From the NCBI GenBank assembly GCA_043228905.1, contig JBHGNT010000015.1:11346001-11410000 (forward strand): a stretch of 64,000 nucleotides of DNA. Direction: 5' to 3'. Positions 1 to 11,190 of this stretch are shown here, one piece after another (positions within the stretch are counted from its first letter, which is position 1; each line of letters begins with the position of its first letter). The notes under the pieces were generated by a model. That model was not told the DNA's origin and did no database searches. It was given only the letters and a program-made list of their open reading frames with translations. This stretch comes from Azolla caroliniana (Eukaryota > Polypodiophyta). The position numbers were made by a program, and so were the translations under genes.

Positions 1-720
1 TCTATCGATGATGGATTGACACAAACATGGATAGTAGTCTCTCGGGCTTCTTTTCATGTTACTCCATGTTTGGAGTGCTTTACCACATTTGATGCAGGCA
101 ACTATGGAAGAGTTTATCTTTGTAACCATAGTGCTTGTAATATTTATGGTATTGGCACCATTCACATGTCTTTGGATAATGGTCAAGAGCTCGTGCTCAA
201 AGATGTGAGGTATGTACCTCGAATTAAGAAAAGTTTGCCATCTGTAAGACAAATGGATTGTGGATATACCTCGCATGATTACATCACTTTATTCGATGGA
301 GAATTGTCGAAACACTAGAAAGAATCTACGGTTATTGTGAAAGGTTGCAAAAAGGTCACTATGTACTGTTTGCAATGTAAAGCTTTACCTGGAAGGTTTC
401 TTGCTATTGCTGAATTTGACTCTTGTTTAGAGATTTGGCATAAGAGATTTGGACATATGAGCCAAAAAGGGCTTGAAGTCCTTGCTATACTAAAAAGATT
501 TGATGTTAAAGGATCAAATTTGATTTTTTGTAATGATTGTCTATTTCGCAAACAAGTGAGAAATTATTATTATTATTCTAATGTCAACAAATTTTTGGTC
601 TCATCATTAGAGGTACCAATTAAACGATCCATAAAAAAAATAGTGAAGGTAAGAACTCCAAACAAACCACCAAATATTCCACACAATGAACATATGGAAT
701 GTAAACCTATAAAGGGTGAT
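1..720 (+). pseudogene. Decayed copia polyprotein fragment: protease end and GAG-pre-integrase
   Basis: The reading frame from 16 to 318 resembles a copia protease region: the residues WIVVSRASFHVTP stand where a working element has W-x-V-D-S-G-A-S-x-H-x-T, so the catalytic Asp and Gly are lost. After a stop near 318 a second frame (about 337-720) carries the GAG-pre-integrase signature LEIWHKRFGHMSQKGLEVL followed by a Cys pair (FCNDCLF). The fragment runs off the left edge of the window, so gag is not visible here. No RT or RNase H follows. A paralogous copy lies at 15469-16310, where the protease half is inverted. It is an old, non-functional remnant; its assignment to Ty1/copia rests on the domain order and signatures. 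Confidence 0.85.
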
Positions 721-1711
721 TGATGATTGGGAACAATGCACAACACAAACAAGCATCAATAGCTAATTATAGTCAATGATGACAAACACACATCACCCCC
801 AAAAACATGAACTCCTAAATTTCTAAACTATACGTTGTCGATTTACATGGCTTGGTTATGATGGCAAAACAACACCCATAACAATGCTACAACCAAGAAT
901 CCCAAAGAAAATAAAGTTAAGAAAATCAAGTACCAAGATAATAGAATTAGATTGATGAATAAAGAACAACTTAATTAGTATGTCTTTCCACAAGGGGTGC
1001 TCTCCTATCGAAGCATTAGGAAAGGTGCAACATCGACATAGCGAGAGTGTCAATAATCTTGGCTAACCGCTGACTGAACACATATTAGTGTACTGTTAAC
1101 CGAATGTATAAATATAAAACAAAGAGAGGGACATTGCATGTTTACATCTTCTTGCTAATCAACTAAGAGAGCATCAATCGTCAAACTGACTTAAAATATT
1201 CTGGAGTTACAACTTGAAGAGGGGTATTGTAGCTAGAACCCACAAAATCTTTAATACTAACAATACGAAGAATTATAGGACTAATGATGATGACCCGCAA
1301 CAATTTAATAGACTTGCTACTATGATAATAAAACAAAACCAACATTGCAAACTTTCTTAACCATCGATTTAAAATGAAAAGAACTTTAGAAACAAGACTC
1401 TGGTAAACCATCAATTAACTTCACATACGATAACTCCAGAAAACCCTAAGAACCATTTTGCAGTTTTTTTGTTCAAAAAATTTCTTTGACATATTCTATA
1501 TTCACATAAATATAACGGTAAAACGAACATAGCTAATTCATAAGAAAAGCAAAGAATAATGACGAGAGATGTATGGTAAGGAAGGAGATATACACAATGA
1601 AGCAGAAGTATCAGATGATCCATAAAGAGCTTCACCTCATCAATGAAGATTCGGCACAGAGAAAGAATGGAGGGGAAGGATCCAATTTGAGGTGTACAAG
1701 ATCCTTAGGAG
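320..1711 (+). repeat. Duplicated segment alpha, copy 1
   Basis: This stretch is repeated in the same orientation at about 15901-17303 with only scattered substitutions and small indels. It begins in the copia fragment and ends at 1711, exactly where the second copy is interrupted by the copia A LTR at 17304. Beyond the copia remnant (721-1711) I see no domain, splice structure or RNA gene; it is AT-rich sequence with short spurious frames. Confidence 0.85.
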
Positions 1712-1789
1712 TTGTCTTCTTCTATAGTTTGTTCATCTCATCTTAAGACCTCTTTCTCTTCGTTTTCCTTTTTTTCGTTCTACCCTTTT

Positions 1790-2640
1790 AGTATTTCCTG
1801 TAGAGTTTTGTTATTTATTTTTGCTTTATCAACCTTCTCCTTATTCATGGCTATTAAAATGAAGCCATCTACCTCTTTTAGCTCTTCACTTAGGTTTCCC
1901 TCAGCTAAAGCCTTCTCTATATCTAGAAGTATTTTAACTTTACTTTTAAATTTGATTCACTTGTTTCTTCGTGAAATAAATGTGTAGAGAACTTATTTCT
2001 TTTTTGTGTAAGCTCACGAAGCTTTAGCATGATTGTCACTACATCCACTCTCTCATAAGTTTCATGCTCCTATTCAAAGTTTTGTTGGATTAAATTTAAA
2101 CGTTTTTTACGTGCACTATCAGTCTCTAGAGCGAGCACGTCGTAATATGTAATATTTTTCTTTTTATTGTTTTTATTTAAAACTAATGTTTTATACTCTT
2201 GTGAAGATGTTTCATAAAACTTATTAGGTAGTGTCTCTGTAAAAGTATGAATGCTTTGTTCTAATTCATAAACTAAAGACACGACAAAAAGCAATCGGCT
2301 CGTACTAATATTTTGGTAGATAGCACGTGCCTTTTCTTTAGCCTCCAAATTTGTACTAGTTAATTTATGTTCTTTTATCTTTGCCTCTAAACTTTCTATC
2401 TTTTGGCTAAATTCTTCTTTGTTCTTTTCTATGGTACCCTTTAAGCCCTGTACACTTTTAATTAAGTCATTTAACACCTTCGAGGGTGAAGATTCAACCA
2501 AAAAGGTTTTGTTTTTTCACCTAGTGAATCCTTCAACTCCTTTCTCTCTAATGGCATTGAATCTATACAATTAAATCATTATAGTTCTTCGTCTCTAAAT
2601 CCCCTCATATATTATCGCAGGTTGTCGATACCAACAACCG
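1790..2640 (-). pseudogene. Decayed Lys/Glu-rich coiled-coil gene fragment
   Basis: The longest frame (2070-2501, 143 codons) is rich in Lys and Glu with heptad-like spacing (SQKIESLEAKIKEHK), as in coiled coils. A similar composition continues in other frames on both sides: downstream at 1790-2000 (EELKEVDGFILIAMNKEKV) and upstream at about 2520-2600 (LERKELKDSLGEKTK), next to a T-run at 2507-2518 that could hold a frameshift. I read this as one frameshifted coding remnant. I do not recognise the family; it could be a host gene piece or part of a retroelement. It has no counterpart in the second copy of the surrounding duplication, where the retroelement nest takes its place. Confidence 0.45.
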
Positions 2641-3680
2641 TGGCGTTGAAAATGTAGCTTTGCTGCTTGCACATGAACAAAGTAAAGGCTTAAATTAGTA
2701 ACTCAAATAGTTGAATCCTTTATCTAATGTTCTTAATAAGTGATCCATTAAAGAGAAGATTAACAATAATGAAAAAAATACCTTGTGAATCCATCTCCAC
2801 GAGAAGATGGTGAATCACGGGTGTAAAAGTTACTTACCTACAGAAAGCACACAAGTGGGATCATTTAAGCTCAACGCGTTAGAAAAGATAACATAAAATT
2901 ATGTGTAAAATTTTATACATAAATCTTAACGAATCTTATACATACATACATCTTAACAAAAATACCCATTATTATACTTATTCTGACAACGAATAAAGGT
3001 TTTCTCGATCCTAAATTCAAAGAAATGCTTAGTAACTTTGCCTTTTCTTGGGTCACTTCAACAAATCTCATGCATTCTTAACAAAAAGAGTCATACAAAT
3101 TCTCAATTGCAATGTGAATGCATAATTAGGAACTTTGCTTCGACCACCTTTGATAAAACATGGATTATGGTATCTAATTTACCACACAAGAGCTTGTCCT
3201 TCAAATTTTTTATGTCCATTGAGACTGAGGCCATCCATCCTTATTGATCGTATCAGACCTTATCTCATTACCAATATGAGTAATAATTCTCGTAGAGCCC
3301 TTACACTACTTTGCACTTGATCTTGCAAGTTAGGTATTCAAGTTGCATCATGGTATCAAAACGTAACGAATTTGAAGACACTTGCTCTTCACATGGTCAA
3401 CATATAGTGCAATTCGTTCAAGATATGCTGACATACTAAGAGGGAGTGATAACTTAAGTGCCATACTTTAGATACCACCTAGAAGGTTAAGCTCATATGT
3501 GTATGCTTTATTAACACAGAGAATTTGTGCTTCAACGTATGAATACCGCTTCTTAGGGAGGAGACTTATATCAAGAACACATGTATACTCTGGTCCCATA
3601 GGTCATAATTGGCCTCTTTATGGACGATAAAGCATCTATTTCTAATTCTAACTCTCTCTCTTCTTTTATTTTTATCGTAA

Positions 3681-3750
3681 TTAGCTTACCTAATGGTAAG
3701 CTGTTACACTACAAGCACCTATGTCTCGGGTTCGAAACCCAATTTTCTCA
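3681..3750 (+). repeat. tRNA-like sequence (possible SINE head)
   Basis: A perfect pol III B-box-like motif, GGTTCGAAACC, lies at 3729-3739. About 45 bp upstream is an A-box-like hairpin (AGCTTACCTAATGGTAAGCT). The spacing fits a tRNA, but I cannot fold a full cloverleaf, so a tRNA-derived SINE head or tRNA pseudogene is more likely than a working tRNA. The paralogous copy is at 61553-61620. Confidence 0.4.
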
Positions 3751-3761
3751 CTTCTCTATTG

Positions 3762-4132
3762 TGTTGTATGTATGGCTGGACTAGCCGCAACACAGGTGTC
3801 TATCCGACACTTCTCCAAAGGGGTGGTAGGGATAGGATGTTAATACACGCGTATGATAATTACACTTAAGCACAGACGAAGACAAGATTAATCAGCATAA
3901 GCAAAACTATATTAATTCTTCGCCCCTTCATTACAAAACATCGGATCCTTTTATAGGCATCCGGCCAGATTACAATCGGTGCTCGGTAGGCAACCGTTAA
4001 CCGAAATCGAATCGGTTCGGATCCGGATCGGTTACAACTACCGGATCCGTCCCTCCTAATAATTCTATTCCTATTTCTATATTTATCCGATCCGACCTTG
4101 CTTTCCCATTTGCCTTCTCTGACCGGCCAACA
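3762..4132 (-). mobile_element. Solo LTR, gypsy-like, TSD TATTG
   Basis: This 371-bp block starts TGTTG and ends CCAACA, and is flanked on both sides by TATTG (3757-3761 and 4133-4137). The second copy of this locus (61630 region) has the uninterrupted site with one TATTG, which proves an insertion followed by loss of the interior, the usual LTR-LTR recombination product. A TATA-like motif CTATAAAAGG on the minus strand (3947-3956) suggests minus orientation. The composition (repeated CGGATCCGG-like stretches) recalls the G1 LTR, but I do not claim the same family. Confidence 0.92.
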
Positions 4133-4180
4133 TATTGCATACTTTATAGTAGTATCTCTCAATTCACTATATGCCACTAT

Positions 4181-4248
4181 GGAATGTAGGGGTTGAACCC
4201 ATGACCTCCTGGTCTCCATTGGGAAACCTTACCAACTAAGCTACATCC
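4181..4248 (-). repeat. tRNA-like sequence, minus strand
   Basis: On the minus strand the sequence begins GGATGTAGCTTAGTTGGTAA, a canonical A box, and contains GGGTTCAACCCC, a B box. The ends GGATGTA and TACATTC can pair as a 7-bp acceptor stem. The anticodon arm (GGTTT/AGACC) has an 8-nt loop instead of 7, so this is probably a degenerate tRNA or SINE head. The copy at 61677-61744 shares it. Confidence 0.45.
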
Positions 4249-4329
4249 ATCTCTCCCTCTCCCTCTCCTATGTATTGCCTTAAACAAGTAGAGAGTCTGA
4301 GTATCACACTTTGATACAATGTATTGTGT

Positions 4330-5048
4330 TTGGTCATATTCGACTATGTTTTTCACACATCGTCGACCAAACCCAATCCTTGCACAAATTGCGACCTTCA
4401 ACTTTCGTAGATATTGCTTTCACTCCATGCCTACAATCAAATACAAAAGCATGGTGTATATCCCAATTATGACACAATCCCCAAGACCTTAGAAATAGGA
4501 AAACAATCTCCATCTCTGATTTTGGGTCAACCTATGTGAATTGTGTAAACATTCACTATCTGGGCATCAAATAACATTATACTTGCCAAATTTGGGAAAT
4601 GTTACTCCAAATGTAGCAAGCAATAGAACATTGTATGGAATGATGAGATGTATCTTCGACCTGAACCATGCATAAAAACTATTTCCCATTCCTAGTCCAC
4701 GTCATTTTTGAGGTAATCCCAATAGCAAACCTCCAATCTAAACTTTCCAATGAAGTTCGTTGCAACAAGTAAGAATTTAGAATGCCAACTACATTTTAGG
4801 ATCATCGACCATCCATACACAGAGTTATGTACTTTCCACTCTTTTTCAGCCCTAGATGATAGCCATAGAAGAGACAACGACGCAATGATACAAGATATTA
4901 ATAGTCACATGTAACAATGGCATTTGACCCTATAAACACCAATCAACCCATGTTTGATTAGTTGAGAGCGCAATCTATCATTTCCAAGCCAACTAGATGA
5001 TTGGAAGTCTTTTTGTAGAGAATTCCAATGCCTCCACTAGATGATGGT
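4330..5048 (-). pseudogene. LINE-like remnant, 3' part, truncated by an LTR insertion
   Basis: Minus-strand frames, broken by many stops, continue the same sequence that in the second copy lies downstream of a recognisable LINE reverse-transcriptase fragment (63240-63740). The longest open stretch is 4692-4877. The assignment depends on that linkage and on weak resemblance to the region after RT in plant LINE ORF2. The remnant is cut at 5048 by the LTR starting at 5049. Confidence 0.35.
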
Positions 5049-5534
5049 TGTTACCGTACGAGATGTACAGGTGATTGATAAGTGTGATAAGTGAGGGTGG
5101 AAGATGTAATTTATGTATAATGTTAGACGATTATGAGTGTAAATGTAAGTGTGAGTGTGGTGGATACAAAGAGGTGTGAGTGAGTGACTAGGTGTGAATG
5201 GCTAGGGGGCTTGCACCCTTGTGTATCCACCCTTTTGTACCTATTTAACCCCATATGGGGAATGAATGAATACAAGGAACATTTCTCTCTCAATCTCTCT
5301 CTTGTCATTTCTCTCTCTCTCTCTCTCTCTCTCTCTTCCCCCTTACGTTGAACCCCCTTGGGAGGGGGGTGGAGCCATTCTAGGCACCACCCCCCACCCC
5401 TCAATGCTTGTCTTGTTGTTCATGATCTCACTCACCATCATGTCATTCATCATTTTCACTATTACACCATGGCTATCTTCATCATCAATAATCATTATCA
5501 TAAATATTAACCGTAACCCTAAAAGCATACAACA
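5049..5534 (+). repeat. LTR (5') of a gypsy-type element
   Basis: The segment starts TGTTACCG exactly where homology to the other copy of this locus stops, and ends ACAACA just before a primer-site-like TGGCGACC at 5540. It holds a TATA-like CTATTTAA at 5241-5248 and a (TC)n run near 5310-5335. I could not find the partner LTR in the window, so the 3' end of this element is missing or lies in a form I cannot align. Confidence 0.65.
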
Positions 5535-5539
5535 CTTTT

Positions 5540-7040
5540 TGGCGACCACTAAGGCTACCCCCCTTTGGGGACGAAGTCGAAGACTACTATGTGGTAAAGA
5601 CATGGCAACGACGAAATGTGCGAGAAATCAAATGGATGATGTGTGGGAAATGGTGATGTTGATTGGAAGACATCGAGGTCGAGGAATGCAACATGATGAT
5701 GTTGTGCGAGAGGACGTCGCAAAAGGATACGCAACAAACGTATGTTCAAGCATGTTTCCGAAAGCGGTTAGCAACAATGTGTGTGTTTTCAAAAGCGTGG
5801 TGCAAGATGCACGGCTGGACAAACAACGACGTAGAGGGAACCGGTGTTAGCACGACCGGAAAGAGAATCCCACCAGGAGATTGCGGAGGAAGACGCAATG
5901 TGTGGAGTGGAGGCCGACAAGCTATGCTGAGAATGCATGAGAGATGGTTCTAAAAGAAGTAACACAAAGAGAGTCGGAACCGGAATCGGAACCAGAACCG
6001 GAGCCCATTAACACCGAAGGGCTGAATTAGATGGAGAAGGAGATGTAGACGCACATCAGACATCAACAACAACAACAAAAATGGTCGGAAAAACGAAGGG
6101 ACGACCCAACATGACAAACGGACACATGGCCATATGGAGACGGAAACCAAGACAGAGATGGATAGGGATGGAGACAAAGACCCGTAAGGACACGGACAGC
6201 CAGGACAGACACGACTGGAAAGACGAAGGATCGGACTAGATTAGACAAACGACCAGATGAAACGAGCGGTCGATAGACAACGACAAAGGCGACAGGCAGA
6301 CCTAGACAAAGACAAAGACACCGACTCGACATAGCCAGAAACGGAGAAGTCAGACGAGACGACGTGATGCAAAAAGTCACAGACGGAGGCCGGAGACAAA
6401 CACATAAGTCGGATGAGACGACGTGATGGAACGGTCCGGATAGAAGAAATGGAAAAAGAACGACATGAACCGGATGGATAAAGCCCGAAAGACGTCCAAA
6501 ACGGAAAGAGACACCGGATGGATGTCCAAAATCAGACAGCGGAAGGGCCAGAAAGACAGTGACGACTAGATGGGGCCGGAATAGCCAAACAATGGCCGTC
6601 AAGCGACGCAATGGCGGCCAAGAAGTGGCCGGAGTGGTCGGACAACATCTAGAATGGCCAGATAGGGGCTGCAGAGATGACGACGGCTCAACAACCGACG
6701 ACAGGAACAATGATGACGCCGAAAGAACACCGGAGAGACACTGGCCGAAGATGGAGTCGATTGGACAGAAACCGAACAGTGGAAAGCTTGAGAAAAGCAA
6801 GACCGAAATGGCCAGAGATGGGAGCAGCCGGACAGTAGCCGAACCGACTGTCGAAAAACCGGCCGGAATGGATCGAACGACGACCGAAACGGGCCGGACT
6901 AAGACGAATCGATGGCTAGAACAACGACACTGACAGAGACAGACGAGAAGCCGGAAAAGCGCCGGTCGAAGAGTGGTCGAAGTGGCCGAACGGCACCGGA
7001 AGGGAGACGGAGACGACAACGGAGATGGATATTGCTTGGG
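5540..7040 (+). mobile_element. Interior of the 5049 LTR element: primer site and coding-poor purine-rich sequence
   Basis: A primer-binding-site-like TGGCGACCACTAAGG follows the LTR by 5 bp. The interior is GC- and purine-rich compared with its surroundings and made of repeating words such as GGAATGG, CGGACAG and ACGACG. None of the frames (for example 6559-6933 on +, 6063-7106 on -) shows gag, protease, RT or integrase motifs. It resembles a non-autonomous LTR element with a degenerate repeat interior. The right boundary near 7040 is a composition change, not a defined end. Confidence 0.45.
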
Positions 7041-7159
7041 TCTAGATTTCATGCCCAAGATCTCTCCTATTCCTTCCTTTGACTGTGTAGAGACTAACAA
7101 AGCCACTTTGCTATGCTCAAGGAGACAATTTCATTCAAGTTGCATGGTTCCATTATAGA

Positions 7160-8360
7160 TCAACAAGTGTGTAGCATAATGCATCAAGTAAAATAGTTTT
7201 AAGGGACGTCATGCTATTATAGCTACTCTTGGATAAGATAAGTTATCCAAGGAGGATTGTTTAACAATAGTTAGAGCCCGAACCACTTGCTTTTTGTGCA
7301 TCATGAACCTACTCAATGAACTACTTGATGTCATACTCGCAATAATTACCTCGAGACAAAATTGCCCTTACATTAATTACCTGAACCCTTCTTAACTATT
7401 CATCCAAACACTACTTAAAATATCATAAATGAAATCCATTTGTATTTGTGTGGCTTAAGAGCTATTGTAAGAAGTTAACATGTTATAAAGACCATTTCTT
7501 CACATTAAGACAGTGTGAGCTTCACCATGTCCCAACTACATGTATACCAATGCACTTCAATGTGCTATTCTTCAATGATGATATGTCACATAGACATGCT
7601 CAAGATCTAGTAGCCCTACATGTGGTTCACAATTGATGACATATGCAACCATCTTATGAGAGTTCATGGAGTGATGCTCTCATGTTTTACTTCTCTCATA
7701 TATATATTTAGTTTGTGCATTGCATCATCCACAACATGATCCCTATATCATTATGAGTTGATGACAACCTAATTACGTTGATAAGCTTTTAGTTTGTTGT
7801 CCATCCATTGGCCATTTAGACCTCTTTGGAGATGCTAATTTGTTTTTATTTCTTTTTTTTAAAGGCGAGTGATTTTACATGCACGTCGTACATCCATTTT
7901 ACTCAGACCATTCACATAAGGAAGAGGGACATTTCTCTATTTTCAAAAACAATTTCTATCTTTTAGTAAGGTTATTGATTGAGTTCTTAGAGATGGAAGT
8001 GTTGGCAAATATTTCTCTCTACACACAAAATGCCATGAGAATATTTTTAAATTAAAAAAAATAAAATTGATTACAACAATGAGATCTATTTTCAGTGATA
8101 CAAGAAAATTCTACTTGAATTTTCTGAAATCATATCCTTAGATATAAAAAAAAACCCTAAATGTGGCTAATCTACACCATATCAACACAGGTAAAACGGG
8201 AAAAAAACTAATTGCGACTTGTCTGCATAGAAATGTGAAACTCTACTACTTGTGACATGTCTAAACTATATCTGTGAAATAACACATAAGTGAACTCGTA
8301 CGGAAAAGAGAAAATGCAAAAAATGAGGAACCACGAATTGCCATATATGCACAAGTAAGA
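7160..8360. other. AT-rich stretch without a recognisable feature
   Basis: I see no coding signature, RNA gene or repeat boundary here beyond short homopolymer runs; the only frame of note (7448-7636, 62 codons) has no motif. Confidence 0.5.
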
Positions 8361-9055
8361 AAAAAACAATGAAATTTACCAAGTAGGGTTAAAATAAAAA
8401 TGGCAATGCTCAGGGAAAACAGAAGCAGAATCGAGGGGAAAGAGGAGGAGGAAAAACAAATTTAAGGCAGAGACATAACCATGTCCACAATACTTAACCT
8501 TAAAACTTTGAAAACCTAACCTTAAAACTTTGAGACCTAAGCCCTGGACATTACCCTAATCATACTTGAGAAAGAAAGAAAGAAAGTACTTAATTGTGTG
8601 CAGAAGAACTCCTAGAAGATGGAAGGAAACGGAAGAGGGAAAAATGAAAGAAAGAGGAAGGGAAGATATTGATAGGAGAGCTTCAAGCATTACAAGTTAA
8701 GCGTGCTTGAGCTAGAACAGTATTGGGATGGGTGATCTCCCGAGAAGTCTTGGTTACATCTTTCCCTTATCAGTATCTTCCCTTCGTCTTTCTTCCCTCT
8801 TCCGTTTCCTTCCGTCTTCGAGGAGTTCTTTTGCTAACAAGTAAGCACTTTCTTTCTTTCTTTCTGATGTACGATTAGGGTTACGCGTAGGGCTTAGGTC
8901 TCAAAGTTTTAAGGTTAGGTTTTGTGAACATGGTTATGTTTCTGCCTTAAATTTGCTTTTCCTCTTCCTCTTTCACCTCGATTCCGCTTTTGTTTTCCCT
9001 GAGCATTGCCATTTTTATTTTAACCCTACTTTGTAAATTTCGTTTTTTCGTGCCA
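8360..9055. repeat. Large inverted repeat (arms about 280-310 bp) with an 80-bp apex
   Basis: The left arm (about 8360-8682) is the reverse complement of the right arm (about 8768-9055) with modest divergence. Paired landmarks include GCAATGCTCAGGG (8403) with CCCTGAGCATTGCC (8998), GAGACCTAAGCCC (8530) with GGGCTTAGGTCTC (8890), and the (GAAA)n with (CTTT)n runs. The left arm carries an extra partial repeat of its AACCTTAAAACTTTG word. The apex holds a 5S rRNA fragment. The right arm reads like the 5' end of a plant transcript with a possible splice donor after 8840, upstream of the gene remnant at 9987. A transcript through both arms would form a long hairpin. Confidence 0.85.
8694..8765 (+). 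pseudogene. 5S rRNA 3'-half fragment
   Basis: The sequence AAGTTAAGCGTGCTTGAGC, then a short divergent stretch, then GGGATGGGTGATCTCCCGAG and AAGTCTTGGTTACATC follows the second half of land-plant 5S rRNA in order, with substitutions at several positions. The 5' half of 5S rRNA is absent, so it cannot make a ribosomal RNA. It lies exactly at the apex of the inverted repeat at 8360-9055. Confidence 0.8.
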
Positions 9056-9986
9056 TATCCCTTTTCATGCATGAGATAATGGGAATTATGTGAAACTGGC
9101 TCTAGCTTTTAGGGATTCAGCTGATCATCATATTTTTTTTGTTAGATTCTTGTCTCCCTCATATGTATTTTCAACTAGTAGTTTTGAAAATCAGGCAAGC
9201 ATTTGATTCAATGAGGGTGCATTTTCTCAAACACTGATGCTAGGTTTCTTCCAGATTAGGGAAGTGGCATTGTACTTTTGTGATATCTTTAACGTTTGCT
9301 TTTAATGATCCTTACTTACATTCAATTTTTGAAATTTGAACAATCTTCCCCATCTTCTTGTGTTATTCTGACAATCAGATTAGGGAAGTCCCGATGTTGC
9401 AGTTATTTTTCATTTTCTTTGATTGTGATTGTGATTGTGCTTCTCCCCTGATTAGCAATTTGTTTTGGGGCCTCTACACATGAGATTTAACTTTAGGCCT
9501 GGCCACAATCCTTTCTTGGAATCAATACGATCTTTGTTGTGATATTTTTCATGACCATCATGTTTCTCCTAATTCTAATAATAATCATTTGTTTCATGTC
9601 TTAGTAATAGATAAGGAACATTCTACGCTATTTCCAGTTTCAGTCATTACTTCTTCACATTTATACCTCTTTTTTTGCATCCTTAACTTCTTTTTTGCTT
9701 TAGATTCTTTTTCATCTCCATGGAATTTAGTTTCTCGCATGCTCACCTTCCTTCCATTCAAAATCAAATGATCTTCCTCATGTTGCTCCATTATTATGAG
9801 ATTAGTGTTTTATTGCAAGTCCTGGTAGAGAGACATTTTCCTTTTCTTTTGAACATTATTGTAGTTTTTTATCGATTAACATGGTGCTATGTTTTGTCCA
9901 TGGCATCGTCATTTTCCCACATCTGTAGCTTGTTTTGATGCTTCATGCTTATGGAGTCATTCTAATTCTTCGATTCTTTGCCTCAG

Positions 9987-10817
9987 GAAACAAGGCCCTT
10001 TCTAATCGACACATCCTTAGGTCAATGTCAACTGGTATTGCTCACATGCCATCAATATCTGATTCGGACATCCTCCATGCCCTATGGCAGCTCATGGCTG
10101 TAAACTGGATAGAAATATCCGATGAGGGTAAAGATGATGTTTAAGCAGCACTCACCAAAAAAACTGATGATGCATTGGGCTTGTAGGAGCTGAAAAATGC
10201 TTGGGGAGTTGTTGAGGCAGTAGAGAAGTTCTCAAGGATCTTGGTATCATTAAGGATGGTTTTGGATGACTACTCTAGTGCGTTTGGAGATGTATGTAGT
10301 CATATGATTCGTTTGTTATTTAATCTTGAAATTATTGAAGATATTATGATTCTCTCATTGTATAGGCATGTTGGTACTCATTCATTTCTTATAATTTCGA
10401 AGTTTGATATGCTTCTCTATGATGCTCTCATTTCTACAGATGTATTATTATGATTCTCAAAGGCTTGATAGCTTCTCTCATTTATGGAGATGTTTGTAGT
10501 CATGATTCTCTCAGTATGGAAGCTTAATATGCCTAGAAACTCTATGATTTTCTCATTGTTAAATATGACATGCTTGCAAACTGTATGGCAACATGGGATT
10601 GACTACACTGGCCACTGACCGTTCATGATATTTTCAGAAGGTGAGGCCATTGTCGCCTGTGCTTTTGGAAGCATTAAAATCTACGTTGTCCAAGTACAAC
10701 ACCTATCTTGCATCTTTTGGCGAAGATGAGTTCTACCTAAAGAAAAAAGTTGAAGAGGAGCTTGGAAGCTTGTTGGCTCATATTAAGCAACGGTGCAGTG
10801 GTCTTGGTCCAGAATAG
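9987..10817 (+). pseudogene. Two-exon host gene remnant, family not recognised
   Basis: Exon-like block 1 runs from an acceptor (TTTGCCTCAG, ending at 9986) to a donor at GAGAT/GTATGT (about 10290). It encodes residues such as NRHILRSMSTGIAHMPSIS and a following helical stretch, with in-frame TAA (about 10142) and TAG (about 10184) codons. Exon-like block 2 begins after an acceptor (ATTTTCAG, near 10636) and encodes VRPLSPVLLEALKSTLSKYN and further helical sequence, closing with GLGPE and TAG at 10815-10817. Splice sites, preserved composition and a natural-looking C-terminus argue for a real gene origin, and the two stops for decay. The right arm of the 8360-9055 inverted repeat may be its old 5' region. 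Confidence 0.55.
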
Positions 10818-10909
10818 GGAAATGTAACATTTTTTCTTCTTACCTTGCAATTTTTGTTTCCATTTATGTCATGCTTCATGTATAATTTTACTACATGATT
10901 TGTCAATAG

Positions 10910-11190
10910 ATAAGCCTTCTTGGAACATTTGGTATCTCTGGCTCCTTTATTGAGCATCGTGCTCATTGATTAGGAATGCAGGTATTTCATGCCAGATGAC
11001 CATGCAATTTGTTTTAAATTAAATTTTTTGATGTAGGCCAAAGGAAAATAAGCCTTCTCGGAACATCAGGTATCTCTGGCTCCTTTATTGAGCATCGTGC
11101 TCATTGATTTGGAATGCAGGTATTTCATGCCAGATGACCATGCAATTTGTTTTAAATTAAATTGTTTGTTTGATGTAGGACAAAGGAAAA
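10910..11190 (+). repeat. Tandem duplication of a 138-bp unit
   Basis: The block starting ATAAGCCTTCT at 10910 is repeated from 11048 with few differences, including GGTATCTCTGGCTCC and CATGCCAGATGACC in both units. It follows the last exon of the gene remnant. Confidence 0.9.

Larger units (their letters stand above)
2877..5048 (+). repeat. Duplicated segment beta, copy 1
   Basis: This segment is repeated in the same orientation at about 60755-62538. Copy 1 differs by a 371-bp solo LTR (3762-4132) absent from copy 2. The homology stops at 5048, where an LTR begins. The segment carries two tRNA-like sequences and the end of a LINE-like remnant. The remainder (2877-3660) shows no gene. Confidence 0.85.

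Noticed and set aside
4181-4248. Functional tRNA gene
   Set aside because: The anticodon loop is 8 nt and the copy-2 paralogue has lost an acceptor pair.
6063-7106. Long minus-strand open frame (347 codons)
   Set aside because: Its composition (Ser, Pro, Arg, Leu, Val runs) is what the antisense of a purine-rich repeat gives; no motif and no supporting signals.
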